Of a stretch of 64,000 nucleotides of DNA, positions 24,824-34,085 are shown one piece after another. The position numbers were made by a program, and so were the translations under genes. Below the pieces are notes generated by a model. The model did no database searches. It saw nothing but the letters and a program-made list of their open reading frames with translations, and was not told where the DNA came from. The DNA is from Acidobacteriota bacterium (GTDB lineage: Bacteria > Acidobacteriota > Vicinamibacteria > Vicinamibacterales > UBA8438). The first letter of the stretch is position 1. Each line of letters starts with the position of its first letter. The stretch is from positions 521,087 through 585,086 of the forward strand of contig VXRJ01000018.1 of NCBI GenBank assembly GCA_009838525.1. The letters run 5' to 3'.

Positions 24824-26140
24824 ATGGCGCGATGGACGATTCAGCGCACCGGTAGGCAGGTCTGGCTCGCGGCGCTCCTTTTCGCTGCGGCCACGTTCAC
24901 CGTCGCGCCGGCCGAGGCCCAGGACGTCACGTTCACCAAGGATGTGGCGCCCATCATGTGGACGCACTGCGTCGAATGCCATCGGCCCGGCTCGTTCGCT
25001 CCGATGTCTCTGCTCGACTACGAGATGGCGAAGCGCTACTCCGACCGGATCAAGTTCCGCGTTCAGGAGCGCCTCATGCCGCCCTGGCACATCGACGCGA
25101 ACGTCGGCGTGCAGGCGTACAAGAACGACATCTCCCTGAGCGACGATCAGATCGACACGATCGTGCGATGGGTGGACGTCGGCGCGCCTCGCGGCCAGGG
25201 CGAGTTGCCGGCGGTGCCAGATTTCCCGGAGGGGGGATCGTGGCAGCTCGAGGCGGAACTGAAGCGTCCACCGGATCTCATCGTCCGGTCCACGCCCTAT
25301 GACGTCGAGGCCAACGGCCAGGACCAGTGGTGGGAGCCGACGGTGCAGGTCGAGGGGATCGACGAGCCCCGCTGGATCCAGGCTTACGAGTTCAAGCCGT
25401 CGTACCCCGGCGGCATGAAAGTCGTTCACCATGGCCACGCCTACTACCAGACGGCCGATAGCGAGCGCGGCGTCGCGATAGCCCATTACGGGGTTGGCAA
25501 GCGCTACGAGGTCTTCCCGGAGGACACCGGCATGCTCCTCCCGGCGGGCAAGGCGGACGTGAGGTGGAACCTGCACTATGCGCCGTTTGCCACGACGGAG
25601 GCTGTTCCCGATGACGTCGTGGAGGTCGGCCTTTGGTTCCATCCCGAAGGCGTGACGCCGCGGATCGCAACGGCGGGCGAGGTGCTGTTCCGGGTGGACC
25701 GGATGGGCGGCATGCCCCGCGGCGGCGACATCCTGATACCTCCCAACAGCTACAGGGTGATCCAGGGAGTCCACGTGCTCGACCGCCCCGCGCTGATCCA
25801 GAGCTTCCGCCCGCACATGCACACCCGCGGCAAGGAGATGTCGCTCGAGGCGCTTTACCCGGACGGCCGACGGGAGATGCTCGGCAAGATCGACAACTAC
25901 CGCCACAACTGGCAAATCACCTACCTGATCGAGGAAGGGGCACAGCCACTACTGCCGCGGGGCACGACGCTCCTGTTCACGTCGGTCTTCGATAACACGG
26001 CGGCCAACGAGATCAACCCCGACCCAAACCAATGGGTCGTCTTCGGGCGGCGCGGCGTAGACGAGATGTCGCATATGTGGGTTGGCATTTCGTATCTGGA
26101 TGAAGAGCAGTACGGCATGCTGCTGGCCGAACGCGACTAA
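24824..26140 (+). CDS. Cytochrome c domain fused to a copper type II (PHM-like) monooxygenase-like domain
   Basis: A 438-residue secreted protein with a signal peptide (to about residue 33, AEAQ). A short cytochrome c domain follows, with heme motif CVECH at 49-53 and possible distal ligand region ERLMPPWH. From about 140 on it resembles the PHM/DBH copper monooxygenase fold: HHGH at 202-205, LHY at 251, HMH at 331-333 and SHMW at 416-419. These suit the three-His and two-His-plus-Met copper sites of that family. It may hydroxylate a small molecule with electrons delivered through its own heme. The real substrate and activity are unknown. One base separates it from the next gene. Confidence 0.75.
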   Translation: MARWTIQRTGRQVWLAALLFAAATFTVAPAEAQDVTFTKDVAPIMWTHCVECHRPGSFAPMSLLDYEMAKRYSDRIKFRVQERLMPPWHIDANVGVQAYKNDISLSDDQIDTIVRWVDVGAPRGQGELPAVPDFPEGGSWQLEAELKRPPDLIVRSTPYDVEANGQDQWWEPTVQVEGIDEPRWIQAYEFKPSYPGGMKVVHHGHAYYQTADSERGVAIAHYGVGKRYEVFPEDTGMLLPAGKADVRWNLHYAPFATTEAVPDDVVEVGLWFHPEGVTPRIATAGEVLFRVDRMGGMPRGGDILIPPNSYRVIQGVHVLDRPALIQSFRPHMHTRGKEMSLEALYPDGRREMLGKIDNYRHNWQITYLIEEGAQPLLPRGTTLLFTSVFDNTAANEINPDPNQWVVFGRRGVDEMSHMWVGISYLDEEQYGMLLAERD

Positions 26141-26141
26141 G

Positions 26142-26993
26142 ATGCGCGGCTGGCGAAGCCTGATCGGCCTCGGGATCCTCGGCCTGCTCATGGCGAGCGC
26201 GGAACCCGCGGCCGGGCAGGTCATCCCCCTTGAGAACCGGACGTTCGACGAACAGACGCTACGTCCGCGCGGGCAGGGCATCATCCCGATCTTCGACGGG
26301 TGGTACCGGAACGTGGACGGCTCGTCCGACATCTGCTTTGGCTACTACAGCCTCAACACCGAAGAGGCGGTGGACATCCCGATAGGGTCCGCCAATGTCG
26401 TCGATCCGGCGGAGTTCAACGGCGGGCAGCCGACCCATTTCGATCCCGTTCCCGAGACACCGTATCGGCGGTACTACTGCGTTTTCACGGTGACGGTACC
26501 GAGCGGGTTCGGCCGGCGGCAGGAAGTCGTCTGGACGATCGAGCGGGGTACGGCGCGCGCCTCCACACCCGGCCACCTGCATCCCGACTACGTGCTCGAC
26601 GAGCCTGATTCCGACGGCCGGGCGGAATCGGCCCCAACGCTGCGCTTCGAGGAGAACGGACCGGGTTTCCGGGGACGTTCGGGACGGACGGCGGTAGGAC
26701 GAACGGTCGCGGTGGGGGAGCCGCTCGAACTCACGGTCTGGGCGGAGCACGGAGGCGAGCGTAGCTGGCTGGGCTGGACCAAACACCAGGGGCCGGGCGA
26801 CGTGACCATCACCGCCCCCGAACTCTGGGTCGAGCCGGCGGAGGGCAGCGCAACGGTCACGGCTACGTTCGATCAGCCTGGCGACTATCTGCTCCGGGTG
26901 CAGGGAATCGACGATCCGGTGGAAGACTTCGAGTTCCACTGCTGTTGGACCAACGGCTACGTGCCGGTCACCGTGACGGCGGGTGCCCGATGA
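26142..26993 (+). CDS. Secreted protein of unknown function in the quinoprotein cluster
   Basis: 283 residues with a signal peptide (residues 1-25, ending AAGQ). The mature protein begins [12 protein letters not shown] and contains [23 protein letters not shown] and a C-terminal FHCCWTNGY with adjacent cysteines. It looks mostly beta-stranded; the tail (about 195-280) resembles an immunoglobulin-like or cupredoxin-like sandwich without clear copper ligands. ATG 26142 is used because it follows the upstream stop at once; its stop overlaps the next start (ATGA). The tight packing implies joint action with the copper enzyme and the quinoprotein. Family not recognised. Confidence 0.7.
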   Translation: MRGWRSLIGLGILGLLMASAEPAAGQVIPLENRTFDEQTLRPRGQGIIPIFDGWYRNVDGSSDICFGYYSLNTEEAVDIPIGSANVVDPAEFNGGQPTHFDPVPETPYRRYYCVFTVTVPSGFGRRQEVVWTIERGTARASTPGHLHPDYVLDEPDSDGRAESAPTLRFEENGPGFRGRSGRTAVGRTVAVGEPLELTVWAEHGGERSWLGWTKHQGPGDVTITAPELWVEPAEGSATVTATFDQPGDYLLRVQGIDDPVEDFEFHCCWTNGYVPVTVTAGAR

Positions 26994-29194
26994 TGCGCGG
27001 CTGGATCACGCTCGCCACCGCGATGGCGGCGCTGACGCTGGCCGGCGCGGTTGGCATGGTGGCACAGGCCGCCTTTGGGCAGGCGCCCGGCGACGATCAG
27101 GCGTCCTACACCGCCGACCAGGCGCAAACCGGTGAAGCGCTCTATCTCCAGCAGTGCGCCTCGTGTCACCTGGTCGACCTGCGCGGTCAGTTCGAGGCTC
27201 CCGAACTGGCCGGTCCCAATTTCCGCAACATCTGGGGCAACCGAACCGTCACCGACCTGCTCACGATCATCGACGAGACGATGCCGGTGCAGTCACCCGG
27301 CTCGCTCAGCGACGAGCAGCGTTCCGCGATCGTCGCATTCATCCTCCGTGAGAACGGGATCGCCGCGTCGGACGCGCGGCTGACCGTGGCTTCCGCCGGC
27401 CTGGTCCGACCGGATGGTCGCGGCGCGACGGCCCGTGCCGAGGACATCCTCCCGCCGGTACCGGGGCGTCTCGGAACCGGACCCTCACCGGATTCAATCG
27501 ACCGGCCACCGGAGGTCGTAGGCGACGTGAGCGAAACCCCGACGGGCGTCACCCGGACCTATCGACCCGCGGAGCGATTCATGCCGGTCCGGGATGCCGA
27601 TCTGGCCGATCCACCCGAGGGGGACTGGCTCCATTGGCGCGGCAACCCTGGCTCCTGGGGCTACAGCCCGCTGGATCAGGTCGACACCGGCAACGTCCAC
27701 CGCCTTCAGCTTGCGTGGTCGTGGGGCATGGAGCAGGGGCGGAGCCAGCAGGCGCCGCTGGTCAGGGACGGCGTTCTCTTCCTGAGCAACCCCGGCAACG
27801 TCGTCCAGGCGCTAGACGGCATCGACGGGACGCCGCTTTGGGAGTATCGCCGCACGTTTCCAGAAGGCCGGCGCGGCGGGCACCTCCGGACCCTTGCGGT
27901 CTGGGAGGACCTGATCTTCGTCGCCACGAGTGACGCCCACCTGGTCGCGCTCGACGCCCGTAGCGGCGTCGTACGGTGGGAAACCGAGGTGGCCGACGCC
28001 GAGCTCGGCTTCGGAAACACGTCGGGGCCTATCGTGATCGACGGTAAGGTCATCAACGGCATAAGCGGGTGCGGCCGATTCCACCCGGAGAGTTGCTTCA
28101 TCACGGCACACGACGCGCGCACCGGGGAAGAGCTGTGGCGGACGTTTACGGTCGCGCGTCCCGGCGAACCCGGGGGCGACTCGTGGGGTGACCTCCCGAT
28201 CGAGTTTCGCGGGGGCGCCGATGTCTGGATTCCGGGGAGCTGGGACGCCGAGCTTGGCCTGAGCTTCTGGGGAACGGCCCAGGCCAAGCCGTGGGTAGCG
28301 GCGAGCCGGGGACTCACGACGGAGCACGAGACGCTTTACGCCAACTCGACGTTGGCGCTGGACATCGACACCGGCGAGATCGTCTGGTACTTCACCCACG
28401 TGCCGGGCGAGACGCTCGACATGGACGAGTCCTTCGAGCGGATCGTCGTCGACCTCGACGGCGAGCGCGTCGTCCTGAGCGCGGGCAAGAACGGCATCCT
28501 CTGGAAGCTCGATGCCCGAACGGGCCGGTTCCTCGGCTTGACCGAGACTGTCTACCAGAACGTCTTCGAGACGGTCGACCGTGAAACCGGCCGGGTCGTC
28601 TACCGGGAGGACATTCGTAATGCGCAGATCGGCGACTGGATGTCGGTCTGTCCATCGACGGCGGGCGGTCACAATTGGCAGGCGGGCGCCTATCATTCCG
28701 AGACCGCCTTGCTGGTCCTGCCGCTCAGCCAGAGCTGCATGGAGATCGCCGGCCGCGAGGCGGTGCTCGAGATTGGGTCGGGGGGCTCCGCCGGCATCCG
28801 GGCCTGGCGTCCCATGCCCGGCAAGGAGGGGCTGTTCGGCAAACTCGCCGCCTACGACGTCCGCACCCTCGACGAAGTGTGGAGCGTCGAGCAGCCGGCC
28901 GCGTTCCTCACCGGCGCGCTCACCACCGCCGGAGGCCTCGTTTTCGCGGGCGACTTCGATCGTTGGATCCGCGCCTACGACGTCCGCACCGGCGAAGTGC
29001 TCTGGAAGAGCCGGCTGGGCACGGCGGTCATGGGGTTCCCGATCAGCTACGAGGCGGACGGTGTCCAGTACGTGGCGGTGGCGACCGCCCGCGGCGGCGG
29101 CAGCCCCTGGCGTATCCCTACGTTTCTGACCCCTGAGCTTGTGAGTCCGGAGGGCCACAACGCACTCTACGTCTTCCGGGTGAGCGAGCCCTAG
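26990..29194 (+). CDS. Secreted cytochrome c-PQQ quinoprotein fusion
   Basis: A 734-residue protein starting at ATG 26990 inside the upstream stop. A signal peptide (to about residue 31) is followed by a cytochrome c domain with heme motif CASCH at 56-60 and a Met ligand candidate in [15 protein letters not shown] propeller starts at about 200 ([20 protein letters not shown]). The catalytic-base region reads GETLDMDE with Asp477 and Asp479, again Asp-x-Asp. The adjacent-Cys disulphide is not seen; two separated cysteines lie near [11 protein letters not shown]. The cytochrome is N-terminal, whereas many quinohaemoproteins carry it C-terminally. Substrate unknown. Confidence 0.85.
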   Translation: MMRGWITLATAMAALTLAGAVGMVAQAAFGQAPGDDQASYTADQAQTGEALYLQQCASCHLVDLRGQFEAPELAGPNFRNIWGNRTVTDLLTIIDETMPVQSPGSLSDEQRSAIVAFILRENGIAASDARLTVASAGLVRPDGRGATARAEDILPPVPGRLGTGPSPDSIDRPPEVVGDVSETPTGVTRTYRPAERFMPVRDADLADPPEGDWLHWRGNPGSWGYSPLDQVDTGNVHRLQLAWSWGMEQGRSQQAPLVRDGVLFLSNPGNVVQALDGIDGTPLWEYRRTFPEGRRGGHLRTLAVWEDLIFVATSDAHLVALDARSGVVRWETEVADAELGFGNTSGPIVIDGKVINGISGCGRFHPESCFITAHDARTGEELWRTFTVARPGEPGGDSWGDLPIEFRGGADVWIPGSWDAELGLSFWGTAQAKPWVAASRGLTTEHETLYANSTLALDIDTGEIVWYFTHVPGETLDMDESFERIVVDLDGERVVLSAGKNGILWKLDARTGRFLGLTETVYQNVFETVDRETGRVVYREDIRNAQIGDWMSVCPSTAGGHNWQAGAYHSETALLVLPLSQSCMEIAGREAVLEIGSGGSAGIRAWRPMPGKEGLFGKLAAYDVRTLDEVWSVEQPAAFLTGALTTAGGLVFAGDFDRWIRAYDVRTGEVLWKSRLGTAVMGFPISYEADGVQYVAVATARGGGSPWRIPTFLTPELVSPEGHNALYVFRVSEP

Positions 29195-29231
29195 GCGAGA
29201 TGTAGAAGCGGGGCAGCCATGGAGGTGGCCG

Positions 29232-30248
29232 ATGGTGAAGCCGGAACCTACCCGCCGCGAGTTCCTTAGGCGCGCAGGCGTGGCGGGCGCCGCCGCGGCC
29301 CTGGCAAGCCGCGCGCCACGGGCGGGGGTAGAGGCGCAGGGCCGATCCACCACACCGACGCTTCGCAGCGTCGACACCCCGGTCCTCACGGTCGGCTACG
29401 AGGAAAGCGGGAGCCCGGGCGGTTTTCCGGTCGTGCTGCTCCACGGGTTCCCCTACGACATTCGCGCCTGGGATGGGGTGGCGCCGCCCCTCGCGGAGGC
29501 GGGCTACCGTGTTCTCGCGCCCTATCTCCGCGGCTACGGCACCACCCGGTTTCGCGATCCCGACGCGCCGCGTATGGCGGAACAGGCGGCGATAGCGCAG
29601 GACTTGGTCGACTTCGTCGACGCGCTGGGACTGGAGCGGGTTGCGACGGCCGGGTTCGACTGGGGAAACCGCGCCGCCTGCATTACGTCGATTCTCCATC
29701 CCGGGCGCGTACGCGCCCAGGTGGCGATCGGTGGATACTCGGTGCAGGACACGGTTTCGACGTCAGTGCCTTCTCCCTCCGCGCTGGTGGAGGCGCGCCT
29801 CTGGTACCAGTGGTACTTCAACACGGAGCGCGGCCGGGCCGGCCTGGAGGCGAACCGCCATGCCATCTGCCGCCACCTCTGGGAGACGTGGGCTCCCCAG
29901 TGGGAGTACACCGACGACGTGTGGGAACGTTCGGCGCCGTCGTTCGACAATCCCGACTTCGTCGAGGTGGTCATCCATTCCTACCGGCACCGCCACGGCT
30001 ACGCCCCTGGCGAGGAGCGCTTTCTCGATGTCGAGCGGCGGCTCGCCGAACGTCCGCCAATCACCGTGCCGGCGATCGTGCTGCGCGGGGCCGACAGCGG
30101 CTTCGGCCGGCCATCGGAGGATCCGACCGGCGATCAGCGCCGCTTTACGAACCTTGTCGCCCGCCGCATCGTCGAGGGAGCCGGCCATGATCTTGCGCCG
30201 CAACGTCCCGACGCGGTGGTGGACGCTCTGCTGGAGTTGCTGGAATAG
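29232..30248 (+). CDS. Tat-exported alpha/beta-hydrolase with Asp nucleophile (epoxide hydrolase/dehalogenase-like)
   Basis: 338 residues opening with a twin-arginine signal (TRREFLRRAGVAGAAAAL). The hydrolase core has LLHGFPYDIRAWD (oxyanion), the nucleophile elbow GFDWGN with Asp rather than Ser, as in epoxide hydrolases and haloalkane dehalogenases, and a catalytic His in GAGHDLAPQ. A cap domain lies at about residues 170-250. The acidic partner may be the Asp in LRGADSGFG. It follows the quinoprotein by 37 bp and may process a product of that cluster, but the substrate is unknown. Confidence 0.85.
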   Translation: MVKPEPTRREFLRRAGVAGAAAALASRAPRAGVEAQGRSTTPTLRSVDTPVLTVGYEESGSPGGFPVVLLHGFPYDIRAWDGVAPPLAEAGYRVLAPYLRGYGTTRFRDPDAPRMAEQAAIAQDLVDFVDALGLERVATAGFDWGNRAACITSILHPGRVRAQVAIGGYSVQDTVSTSVPSPSALVEARLWYQWYFNTERGRAGLEANRHAICRHLWETWAPQWEYTDDVWERSAPSFDNPDFVEVVIHSYRHRHGYAPGEERFLDVERRLAERPPITVPAIVLRGADSGFGRPSEDPTGDQRRFTNLVARRIVEGAGHDLAPQRPDAVVDALLELLE

Positions 30249-30327
30249 TCCACGTTAGTCGTCAAGTCGGGGGACACGGGCGGTATACTTCGCGTCACCA
30301 CAAGCCCGAAGCGGGCACGCAAGGAGG

Positions 30328-30933
30328 ATGAAAATGAACCGGTCACTGTTGCGCACGAGCTTCGCAGCCTTTGCGTTGATCGCGGTCGCCGGACTGGCGT
30401 TCCAGTCTGCGCCCGCGGTTACGGCCCAGGGCGGCTTCACCACGCTCTTCGACGGCTCCAATCTGGACAACTTCAATCCAATCGGCGATGCCAACTGGGA
30501 GTTGGCCGACGGCGCCGTGCAGGCCAACAGCGGCAGCGGCTTTCTGGTGACGAAGGAGTCCTACGCCGACTTTGAATTGACGCTCGAGTTCTGGGTGGAC
30601 GAGCCGGCCAACAGCGGGATCTTCATCCGTTGCGCCGATCCGACGACGGTCACCGACCGGAACTCGTACGAGGTCAACATCTACGACACTCGGGCGGATC
30701 AGACCTACCGGACAGGCGGCATCGTCCACATCGCGGCGCCCGCCAGCGTCATCAACGCGGGCGGTCAATGGAATACCTACGAGATTACGGCCCGCGGCAC
30801 CCGCCTGCAGGTGACCCTCAACGGCGAAGAGATGGTCGACGTCGAAGACACCCAGTTCGCCGAGGGCCCGATCGCCCTGCAGTACGGCGCGGGCGTCGTC
30901 CGATTCCGCAACGTTCGAATCCGGGAGCTGTAA
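30328..30933 (+). CDS. 3-keto-disaccharide hydrolase-like (DUF1080) secreted protein
   Basis: A 201-residue protein with a signal peptide (to about 34, VTAQ) followed by one DUF1080 jelly-roll: TLFDGSNLDNF, a GSGFLVTKESYADFEL strand, the SGIFIR motif, YEVNIYD, the N-W-NTYEITARG strand and PIALQYGAG. DUF1080 proteins have been linked to 3-keto-disaccharide hydrolysis and to glycan degradation generally. Single-domain secreted forms are abundant in Acidobacteriota and Planctomycetota. ATG 30328 or 30334; AGGAGG at 30321 supports the start. Confidence 0.88.
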   Translation: MKMNRSLLRTSFAAFALIAVAGLAFQSAPAVTAQGGFTTLFDGSNLDNFNPIGDANWELADGAVQANSGSGFLVTKESYADFELTLEFWVDEPANSGIFIRCADPTTVTDRNSYEVNIYDTRADQTYRTGGIVHIAAPASVINAGGQWNTYEITARGTRLQVTLNGEEMVDVEDTQFAEGPIALQYGAGVVRFRNVRIREL

Positions 30934-30951
30934 CCCGGAGCGCGCCGTTTC

Positions 30952-31000
30952 GGTACGCCGGTCTGGTGCGCCGGTCCGGTGCGCCGGTTTCCAAACCGGC
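30952..31000. repeat. Three 13-bp tandem repeats ending in a palindrome
   Basis: The unit GGT(A/G)CGCCGGTNN occurs three times without gaps, at 30952-30964, 30965-30977 and 30978-30990. The last copy runs into a perfect palindrome: GCCGGTTT (30983-30990), CC, AAACCGGC (30993-31000). It lies in the 94-bp gap between the DUF1080 and lactonase-like genes. It could be a transcript-end hairpin or a member of a dispersed palindromic repeat family. Confidence 0.7.
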
Positions 31001-31027
31001 ACGTAGACCGCAGGAGGGAGGATCGCC

Positions 31028-32047
31028 ATGCAGACCCGACGCCACATGTACGTCGCGCTCCAGGATGACGATCGGATCGCCATCTACACCATGGATGCGT
31101 CCGGCGGCCTCCACCATCAGGAGGATGTCGCGGTGGAGGGCGGTCCAGCACCGCTGGCTCTCTCGCCAGACCGCCAGGTGTTGCATGTCGGGCGCCGGGG
31201 CGCCCAAGCCGTTTCGAGCTACCGCGTCGATCAGCGGACCGGCAGCCTCTCGCTGATTGGCACCGCGCCGCTTCAGGGCGAGCCAGTCTACGTCGCGACA
31301 GATCGGACCGGACGCTTCGTGCTGTCGGCCTACTACTACCAGAGCACGGCGGCGGTCCACCGTGTCGGCGACGACGGCGCCGTCACGTTCCCGCCGGTAG
31401 AGTGGCGCTACACGTCGCATGGCGCCCACGCGATCCTGACCGACCGGTCGAATAGCTTCGCCTACGTTCCGCACATCGCAAACCGCGGACCCAACGCAAT
31501 CTTCCAGTTCCGGTTCGACGAGCGGAGCGGTCAACTGACGCCCAACGATCCGCCACGGCATGACCCGGCGGAGTATCTTGGGCCGCGCGCGCTGGCCTTC
31601 CACCCGACGCTCGACGTCGTCTATTTCTCCGACGAACAGGGGAGCAGCGTCACTGCCTATTCGATCAGCCCCACCGGCACGCTCGAGCCGGTTCAGACGA
31701 TTCCGACCCTGCCGGCTGACTACACCGGCGCGAACACCTGCTCGCAGATTCGCGTTTCCGCGTCGGGGCGATTCCTTTTTGCGCCCAACCGCGGCCATAA
31801 CAGTGTCGCGAGTTTCCGTGTCGATCCGTCCTCGGGCCACCTCACCTTCGTGGACCGGGCAAGTACGGATCCCGTCCCCCGCGCCTTCGGGCTCGATCCC
31901 GGCGACCAGTATCTCTTCGCGACCGGCCAGCAGACCGGCCGCCTAACCGCTTACCGGGTCGAGGAGACCGGCGTCCTGACCCCCCTCGAAACCTACGAGG
32001 TGGGCAACAACCCGATGTGGGTGCTCATGACCACCCTCGACGGGTAG
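31028..32047 (+). CDS. Lactonase-family seven-bladed beta-propeller (6-phosphogluconolactonase-like)
   Basis: A 339-residue protein with no signal peptide and repeated propeller strands such as YVALQDDDRIAIYTMD, LALSPDRQVLHVG, YVATDRTGRFVLSAYY and FLFAPNRGHNSVASFRVD. This matches the PF10282-type lactonase family, which includes the YbhE/Pgl-type 6-phosphogluconolactonase. Many members are annotated as such without proof. It may act on sugar lactones in the cytosol. It ends directly against the converging metallo-hydrolase stop at 32048. Confidence 0.8.
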   Translation: MQTRRHMYVALQDDDRIAIYTMDASGGLHHQEDVAVEGGPAPLALSPDRQVLHVGRRGAQAVSSYRVDQRTGSLSLIGTAPLQGEPVYVATDRTGRFVLSAYYYQSTAAVHRVGDDGAVTFPPVEWRYTSHGAHAILTDRSNSFAYVPHIANRGPNAIFQFRFDERSGQLTPNDPPRHDPAEYLGPRALAFHPTLDVVYFSDEQGSSVTAYSISPTGTLEPVQTIPTLPADYTGANTCSQIRVSASGRFLFAPNRGHNSVASFRVDPSSGHLTFVDRASTDPVPRAFGLDPGDQYLFATGQQTGRLTAYRVEETGVLTPLETYEVGNNPMWVLMTTLDG

Positions 32048-32971
32048 CTATTGCTCGCCGTAGACCCACTCGATGGCGCGGCGTAGGCCGCTCGCCGGAG
32101 CATCAAAGTCGCTGTACCGGCTTGGCAGGCTGTAGGCGGCGACCGCCTCGTCGATGGAGCGGCCGGCGGCATGGGAATTCTCGGTCTGGTCGACCATGTC
32201 GTTGTAGAAGCCGCTGAAGTTGACGAAGTCATCCCACTCGAGCAGCGTGTCGTTGTGACCGGAGATGACGAGGTCGACGTTGCTGATGCCGGCGACCGCC
32301 TTCTCGAGGGTGGAGCCGAACTCGACCGCGCTGCCGTTGCCGTTGGCGACATCGATGAAGGGCAGGCCCTTCCGCTGGAACATGTCGCCGGTGTGGATCG
32401 TGCGCGCGGCACGGAAGACGACGAACGTGTCGCCATCGGTATGGCCCCGGCCAAAGTAGTACAGGTCGATCTGATCGTCACCGCTGAACAGCGAGTGCGT
32501 GTCGCTGTAGGTGGTCTGCGGCAGGTACTTTGCATTCTCGCCCTGGAACGCCTCGCAGTTGGTGACCGGCTCGCAGCTCGGTCGCGCCATCTGCGCGCGC
32601 GTGTTCTCGTGCACGACGAAGTCGACCGTATCCGGGAACTCGTTGTTCGCGCCGGTATGGTCATAGTGGGTGTGCGTGTTGATGATGGTAGTCACCGGCT
32701 TGTCGGTGATCTCGCGCACGCGCGCCATGATGTCCGGCCCGTAGCCGGCGATCTTCGTGTCGACCAGGGTCACGCCGTCGTCACGGACGTAGACGGCGGT
32801 GTTGCCGCCGGACCGCATTCCCTGTTGGGCCGGGTCGTTGGCGAGCATCCAGAGGTTGTCGGCAACCTCGTGGATCAGGATGTTGAAGTTCTCCTGCCGC
32901 GCCTCGAAGGTGCTGGTGGTCAGGAACAGTCCGACGAGGACGAGAGCGGACAGAACCGTGCATCGTCTCAT
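32048..32971 (-). CDS. Secreted metallo-beta-lactamase-fold hydrolase
   Basis: A 307-residue protein with an N-terminal signal peptide (about 1-25). The zinc motif HTHYDH (HxHxDH) lies in NTHTHYDHTGANNEF at about 100-114, with further metal ligands in GRGHTDGDTFV and ISGHND. The fold and export suit hydrolysis of lactones, thioesters or sulphate esters, or a quinoprotein-relay role; a true beta-lactamase is not implied. It is expressed separately from the two propeller genes upstream on the same strand (49 bp away). Confidence 0.85.
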   Translation of the reverse strand: MRRCTVLSALVLVGLFLTTSTFEARQENFNILIHEVADNLWMLANDPAQQGMRSGGNTAVYVRDDGVTLVDTKIAGYGPDIMARVREITDKPVTTIINTHTHYDHTGANNEFPDTVDFVVHENTRAQMARPSCEPVTNCEAFQGENAKYLPQTTYSDTHSLFSGDDQIDLYYFGRGHTDGDTFVVFRAARTIHTGDMFQRKGLPFIDVANGNGSAVEFGSTLEKAVAGISNVDLVISGHNDTLLEWDDFVNFSGFYNDMVDQTENSHAAGRSIDEAVAAYSLPSRYSDFDAPASGLRRAIEWVYGEQ

Positions 32972-33020
32972 TTCACTACCTCCTTCCGGCGCGGTCCGGA
33001 CGCCGTGCGCTCGTGCCGCG

Positions 33021-34085
33021 TCATTGCGCTACCTGGCTGAGGACGACTACGTCACCATCCTCGTAGGTGTGTGACCTGCGGTGGATGGTCCCGTCTATGA
33101 GAAGGACAATCCCATCTCCGACCGCGACGTCACGCACGGTGCGCGGCGTCGCGTACGAACCAACCACTCGGGGAGCCTCCGGCGTCGACAGATCCACCAC
33201 CGAGAGGCCGGCCGGCCCGTCGGCCACATAGGCGAGGTGGTCGCGAAGCTCGGCCCGGTGCGCATCGCCCGGCGTCCGAAACGTGGTGATTAGCGTGGGC
33301 GCCGACGGGGCGGAAACGTCGTAGATCTGCAGCGTGCCGCGCGGGTCGACAGACGGCGCATCGTCACGAAGCGCCCGGAGGGGGTCGAACGGGACGCCGC
33401 CCACGAGCACCGCAACGTGAGGCGCACCGTCCAGGATCTCGACGTGACGAGGCGCCGACGCGGATTGCAGCGACCCGACCGCCTCCAGAGGATCGGGCGC
33501 CGTCATGTCGAGCACGTAGAAGCCGGCGGGATGGTCGACGGCATAGGCGCGCGATCCGAACATGGCGACGTCACGCGCGTAGCCGTCGGTGTAGACAGAG
33601 CCGACCTCGACCGGCGCGTCCACGTCGGAGATGTCGATGATGTCGACGCCCGACATGTGATCCGCCACTACGGCGTGCCCTCCCGACACCGCGACGTTCT
33701 TCGCCTGCCCGGGAGTGGCGATAGACCCGCGCGGGCGCGGGGTGTCCGGATCGGATACGTCCAGGATCCAGAGGCCGGAGTGCCCCGCCGCCACGTAGGC
33801 GAGGGCGCCGGCGACATGGAACCCCCAAATCTCCTCCGGGAAGGCATGTTCACCGCGCCGCACGGGCGCCGCCGGGTCGGAGAGGTCGAAGATCGTCAGC
33901 TTCATGCCACGCGTCAAGTAAGCGAACGTCCCTTCGGCCCGGACCAGGTCGACTGGTCCGGGTATGGTGGCAGCCGGCGTGAAGCCCATCGACTGGGCCT
34001 TCACCGAACCCGCCGTCAGCGTTGTGACGAGAACGGCGGCGCCGAATGCTGCGGCAGACGCGAGGACGGGATGCCGCACGCTCAC
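33021..34085 (-). CDS. LVIVD-repeat beta-propeller protein, secreted
   Basis: 354 residues with a signal peptide (about 1-30) and a chain of LVIVD-type repeats: LTIFDLSDPAAPVRRG, LWILDVSDPDTPRPRG, VDIIDISDVDAPVEVG, FYVLDMTAPDPLEAVG, LQIYDVSAPSAPTLI and LSVVDLSTPEAPRVVG. Each is followed by a GxAYVA.-type strand, building a propeller. The family is secreted and of unknown role, likely binding. Its start overlaps the PQQ-like gene stop by 4 bp, so the two propellers are made together. Confidence 0.85.
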   Translation of the reverse strand: MSVRHPVLASAAAFGAAVLVTTLTAGSVKAQSMGFTPAATIPGPVDLVRAEGTFAYLTRGMKLTIFDLSDPAAPVRRGEHAFPEEIWGFHVAGALAYVAAGHSGLWILDVSDPDTPRPRGSIATPGQAKNVAVSGGHAVVADHMSGVDIIDISDVDAPVEVGSVYTDGYARDVAMFGSRAYAVDHPAGFYVLDMTAPDPLEAVGSLQSASAPRHVEILDGAPHVAVLVGGVPFDPLRALRDDAPSVDPRGTLQIYDVSAPSAPTLITTFRTPGDAHRAELRDHLAYVADGPAGLSVVDLSTPEAPRVVGSYATPRTVRDVAVGDGIVLLIDGTIHRRSHTYEDGDVVVLSQVAQ

